Notes under the pieces: model-generated
The model's input: the letters and a program-made list of their open reading frames with translations, nothing else
The model's database searches: none
Told to the model about the DNA's origin: nothing
Shown here: positions 62,769-64,000 of the stretch, one piece after another
Layout of the letters: each line of letters opens with the position of its first letter
Numbering within the stretch: position 1 is the first letter of the stretch
Source of the DNA: Desulfovibrio sp. 86
GTDB lineage: Bacteria; Desulfobacterota; Desulfovibrionia; Desulfovibrionales; Desulfovibrionaceae
Length of the DNA: 64,000 nucleotides
Direction: 5' to 3'
Assembly: GCF_902702915.1 (NCBI RefSeq)
Contig: NZ_LR738849.1
Coordinates: forward strand, 1,736,001 to 1,800,000
Made by a program: the position numbers and the translations under genes

Positions 62769-63893
62769 TTACTTCACCGGCACAAAGTGCTTGCTGACAA
62801 CGTCCTGACCTTCCGGCGACAGCATGAAGTCGAAGAAAGCCTGAATATTGCCTGTTGGTTGCAGCGTGATGAGCGTCAGGGGGCGCTTGAGCGGATATGC
62901 GCCGGATTGCACGGCTGCTTTTTCCGGCGCTGCGCCGTTGACTTTCAACACTTCCACGCCAGGGATGGCAAAGGACAGTGAAGATGCCGTAATACCGGCA
63001 GGGTCTTTGGCCACATCGGCGACGCAATCGACGGCGTCGTCAAGTTCCACCAGCTTGCCGTAGGCATCCCCACGCAGAACCATGTCCTGAAAGGCTTTCA
63101 CCGTGGCGCGTCCGCCTGCCAGGGCCTCGCTGTACACCACAATGGGAGCGTCGGGGCCGCCAAAGGCTTTCCAGTTGGTTTCCCTGCCGCTGAAGATGGC
63201 GCGCAGTTGGTCCATGGTCAGTGAGCGCACAGGATTTGAGGGATGCACAAACACGCCCATGACGTCGTAGCCAATGACCTGCCAGGCCACGACCTGAGCT
63301 TTTTCCTTGTCCGTAATGGCGCTGGCCAGACCGCCCATGGACACCTTGCCCGCAGCCACAGCCTTGAGCCCGGCGCCAGCGCCGGCTATGCCCATTTCGC
63401 CAAAGGGCACGCCCGTGTGCGCCGTAAACAGCTTGGCGGCTTCGGGCATGATCATGCTGCCCACGGTTGAAGCGCCCTCATACGTCAGCGGCGACTGAAG
63501 CTCCTGGCGCGTCTTTTTGAGGGCCACAGGGGCAGGCACGTTGCCTTCGGGGCTGTCGGCCATGTTGAAGGTGGTGGAAAGAGGGGCGGGCTCAAACTTG
63601 CGGTGACAGAAGCCGCAATCGCGCGAGACCACAACCTGGTTGTGGCAGGTAAAACACGCCACGCCCTTGAAATGGTCTTCCATGGTTATGTGGGCCTTCT
63701 GCGCCGGAGGAAAGATCGAGACATGGCAGTCGTTGCAGACAAAGCCCTTGGATGCATGCAAGGGGCCGTCAAAAACGACCGTACCCTGTCCGCCGCCGCC
63801 GTAACGGAGGGTCTTGCGTTCTGTGGCCCCGGCAGGCGCTGCCATGAGCGCCACCAGCAGGAGCAGCAGAAGCGTTTTGTAAAAATGCCGCAT
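62769..63893 (-). CDS. Triheme cytochrome c fused to a PstS-like binding domain
   Basis: 374 residues from ATG 63893. A signal peptide (about 1-23, ending PAGATE) is followed by a small cytochrome domain with CNDCH (53-57), CFTCH (80-84) and CGFCH (93-97), plus distal His in LHASKGF and MEDHFKG. From about residue 140 the sequence is a PstS-like periplasmic binding protein: LTYEGASTVGSMIMPEAAKLF, GAGAGLKAVAAGKVSMGG, DVMGVFVHPSNPVRSLTMDQLRAIFSGRETNW, and the PLTLITLQPTGNIQAFFDFMLSPEGQ end. Such a fusion suggests ligand (anion) sensing or capture linked to redox chemistry; this is inference. It lies 15 nt before the DsrJ-like gene. Confidence 0.85.
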   Translation of the reverse strand: MRHFYKTLLLLLLVALMAAPAGATERKTLRYGGGGQGTVVFDGPLHASKGFVCNDCHVSIFPPAQKAHITMEDHFKGVACFTCHNQVVVSRDCGFCHRKFEPAPLSTTFNMADSPEGNVPAPVALKKTRQELQSPLTYEGASTVGSMIMPEAAKLFTAHTGVPFGEMGIAGAGAGLKAVAAGKVSMGGLASAITDKEKAQVVAWQVIGYDVMGVFVHPSNPVRSLTMDQLRAIFSGRETNWKAFGGPDAPIVVYSEALAGGRATVKAFQDMVLRGDAYGKLVELDDAVDCVADVAKDPAGITASSLSFAIPGVEVLKVNGAAPEKAAVQSGAYPLKRPLTLITLQPTGNIQAFFDFMLSPEGQDVVSKHFVPVK

Positions 63894-63894
63894 G

Positions 63895-64000
63895 CTACGC
63901 CCCCATGAGGATGGACGAAGAAACATTGCGCAGGTTGGGCGTGGCGGTCAGAACCATCATGGCTTCAAGTTCCTGCTTGATGGCTTCGAGCATCAGGGTG
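63895..64000 (-). CDS. C-terminal end of an unidentified protein (cut by window edge)
   Basis: The last 34 residues end ...EAMMVLTATPNLRNVSSSILMGA at TAG 63897-63895, 1 nt before the cytochrome/PstS fusion start. The last bases (GGGGGCG) double as its ribosome site, so this gene is the preceding member of the same operon. The visible part is too short to identify. Confidence 0.6.
   Translation of the reverse strand, partial: TLMLEAIKQELEAMMVLTATPNLRNVSSSILMGA

Overview
This window comes from the chromosome of a GC-rich sulfate-reducing deltaproteobacterium, most likely a Desulfovibrio. The evidence is a dsrA-dsrB-dsrD dissimilatory sulfite reductase cluster (19952-22722) with family-typical lengths and cysteine motifs, multihaem periplasmic cytochromes with an NrfD-type membrane complex (60299-63893), and mostly Desulfovibrio-like housekeeping genes. 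I see no rRNA, tRNA, CRISPR array, prophage or transposase gene.

Layout. 1-16.2 kb is housekeeping: an aminotransferase fragment, mtnA, a surface-carbohydrate-like protein, a C_GCAxxG_C_C protein, serine dehydratase, a methyltransferase, serS, a lipoprotein plus TPR protein operon, tlyA, rpmE, a DUF1385 protein and prfA. 16.3-22.7 kb holds a three-gene overlapping minus-strand operon ending in rlpA, and dsrABD. 23.1-25.1 kb has an AMMECR1-domain gene and ribB behind an FMN riboswitch. 25.4-32.3 kb is recD2, a helix-hairpin-helix gene and aroC, embedded in GC-rich dispersed repeats whose inverted arms flank the three genes. 32.3-35.8 kb has a LysR regulator, a small unknown gene and a chemotaxis receptor. 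57.7-64 kb has a LysR/aldo-keto reductase divergent pair and a DsrJOP-like redox operon with a cytochrome/PstS-like fusion protein.

The most notable part is 36.1-57.3 kb: two complete selenoprotein glycine/sarcosine/betaine reductase (Grd) systems. Locus 2 (minus strand, 57.2 to 49.2 kb) is a single operon behind a glycine riboswitch: grdX, grdE, grdB, trxB, grdC, grdD, trxA, grdA. Locus 1 is split around a PAS-AAA+-Fis sigma-54 activator (41340-42953): trxB-grdC-grdD-trxA-grdA run left from a -24/-12 promoter, and grdE-grdB-grdX plus a YkvI-type permease run right behind a second -24/-12 promoter. Four genes (grdA twice, grdB twice) have an in-frame TGA at the canonical selenocysteine position. 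Locus 2 grdX has a fifth in-frame TGA that is either a nonsense mutation or a new recoding event. Electrons should flow from NADPH through TrxB and TrxA to GrdA; GrdB/E activate the amine substrate, and GrdC/D release acetyl phosphate. The shared trxB-C-D-trxA-A blocks are almost identical direct repeats 13 kb apart, while the substrate-specific E/B pairs are clearly diverged. I infer that the two loci share a common core but serve different substrates.

The duplicated block also gives natural empty-site/filled-site pairs for a family of small non-autonomous elements (inverted ends GAGCA...TGCTC, TA target duplication) found throughout the window. In several cases the element end supplies the stop codon of the neighbouring gene. 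At least two other small element families are present.
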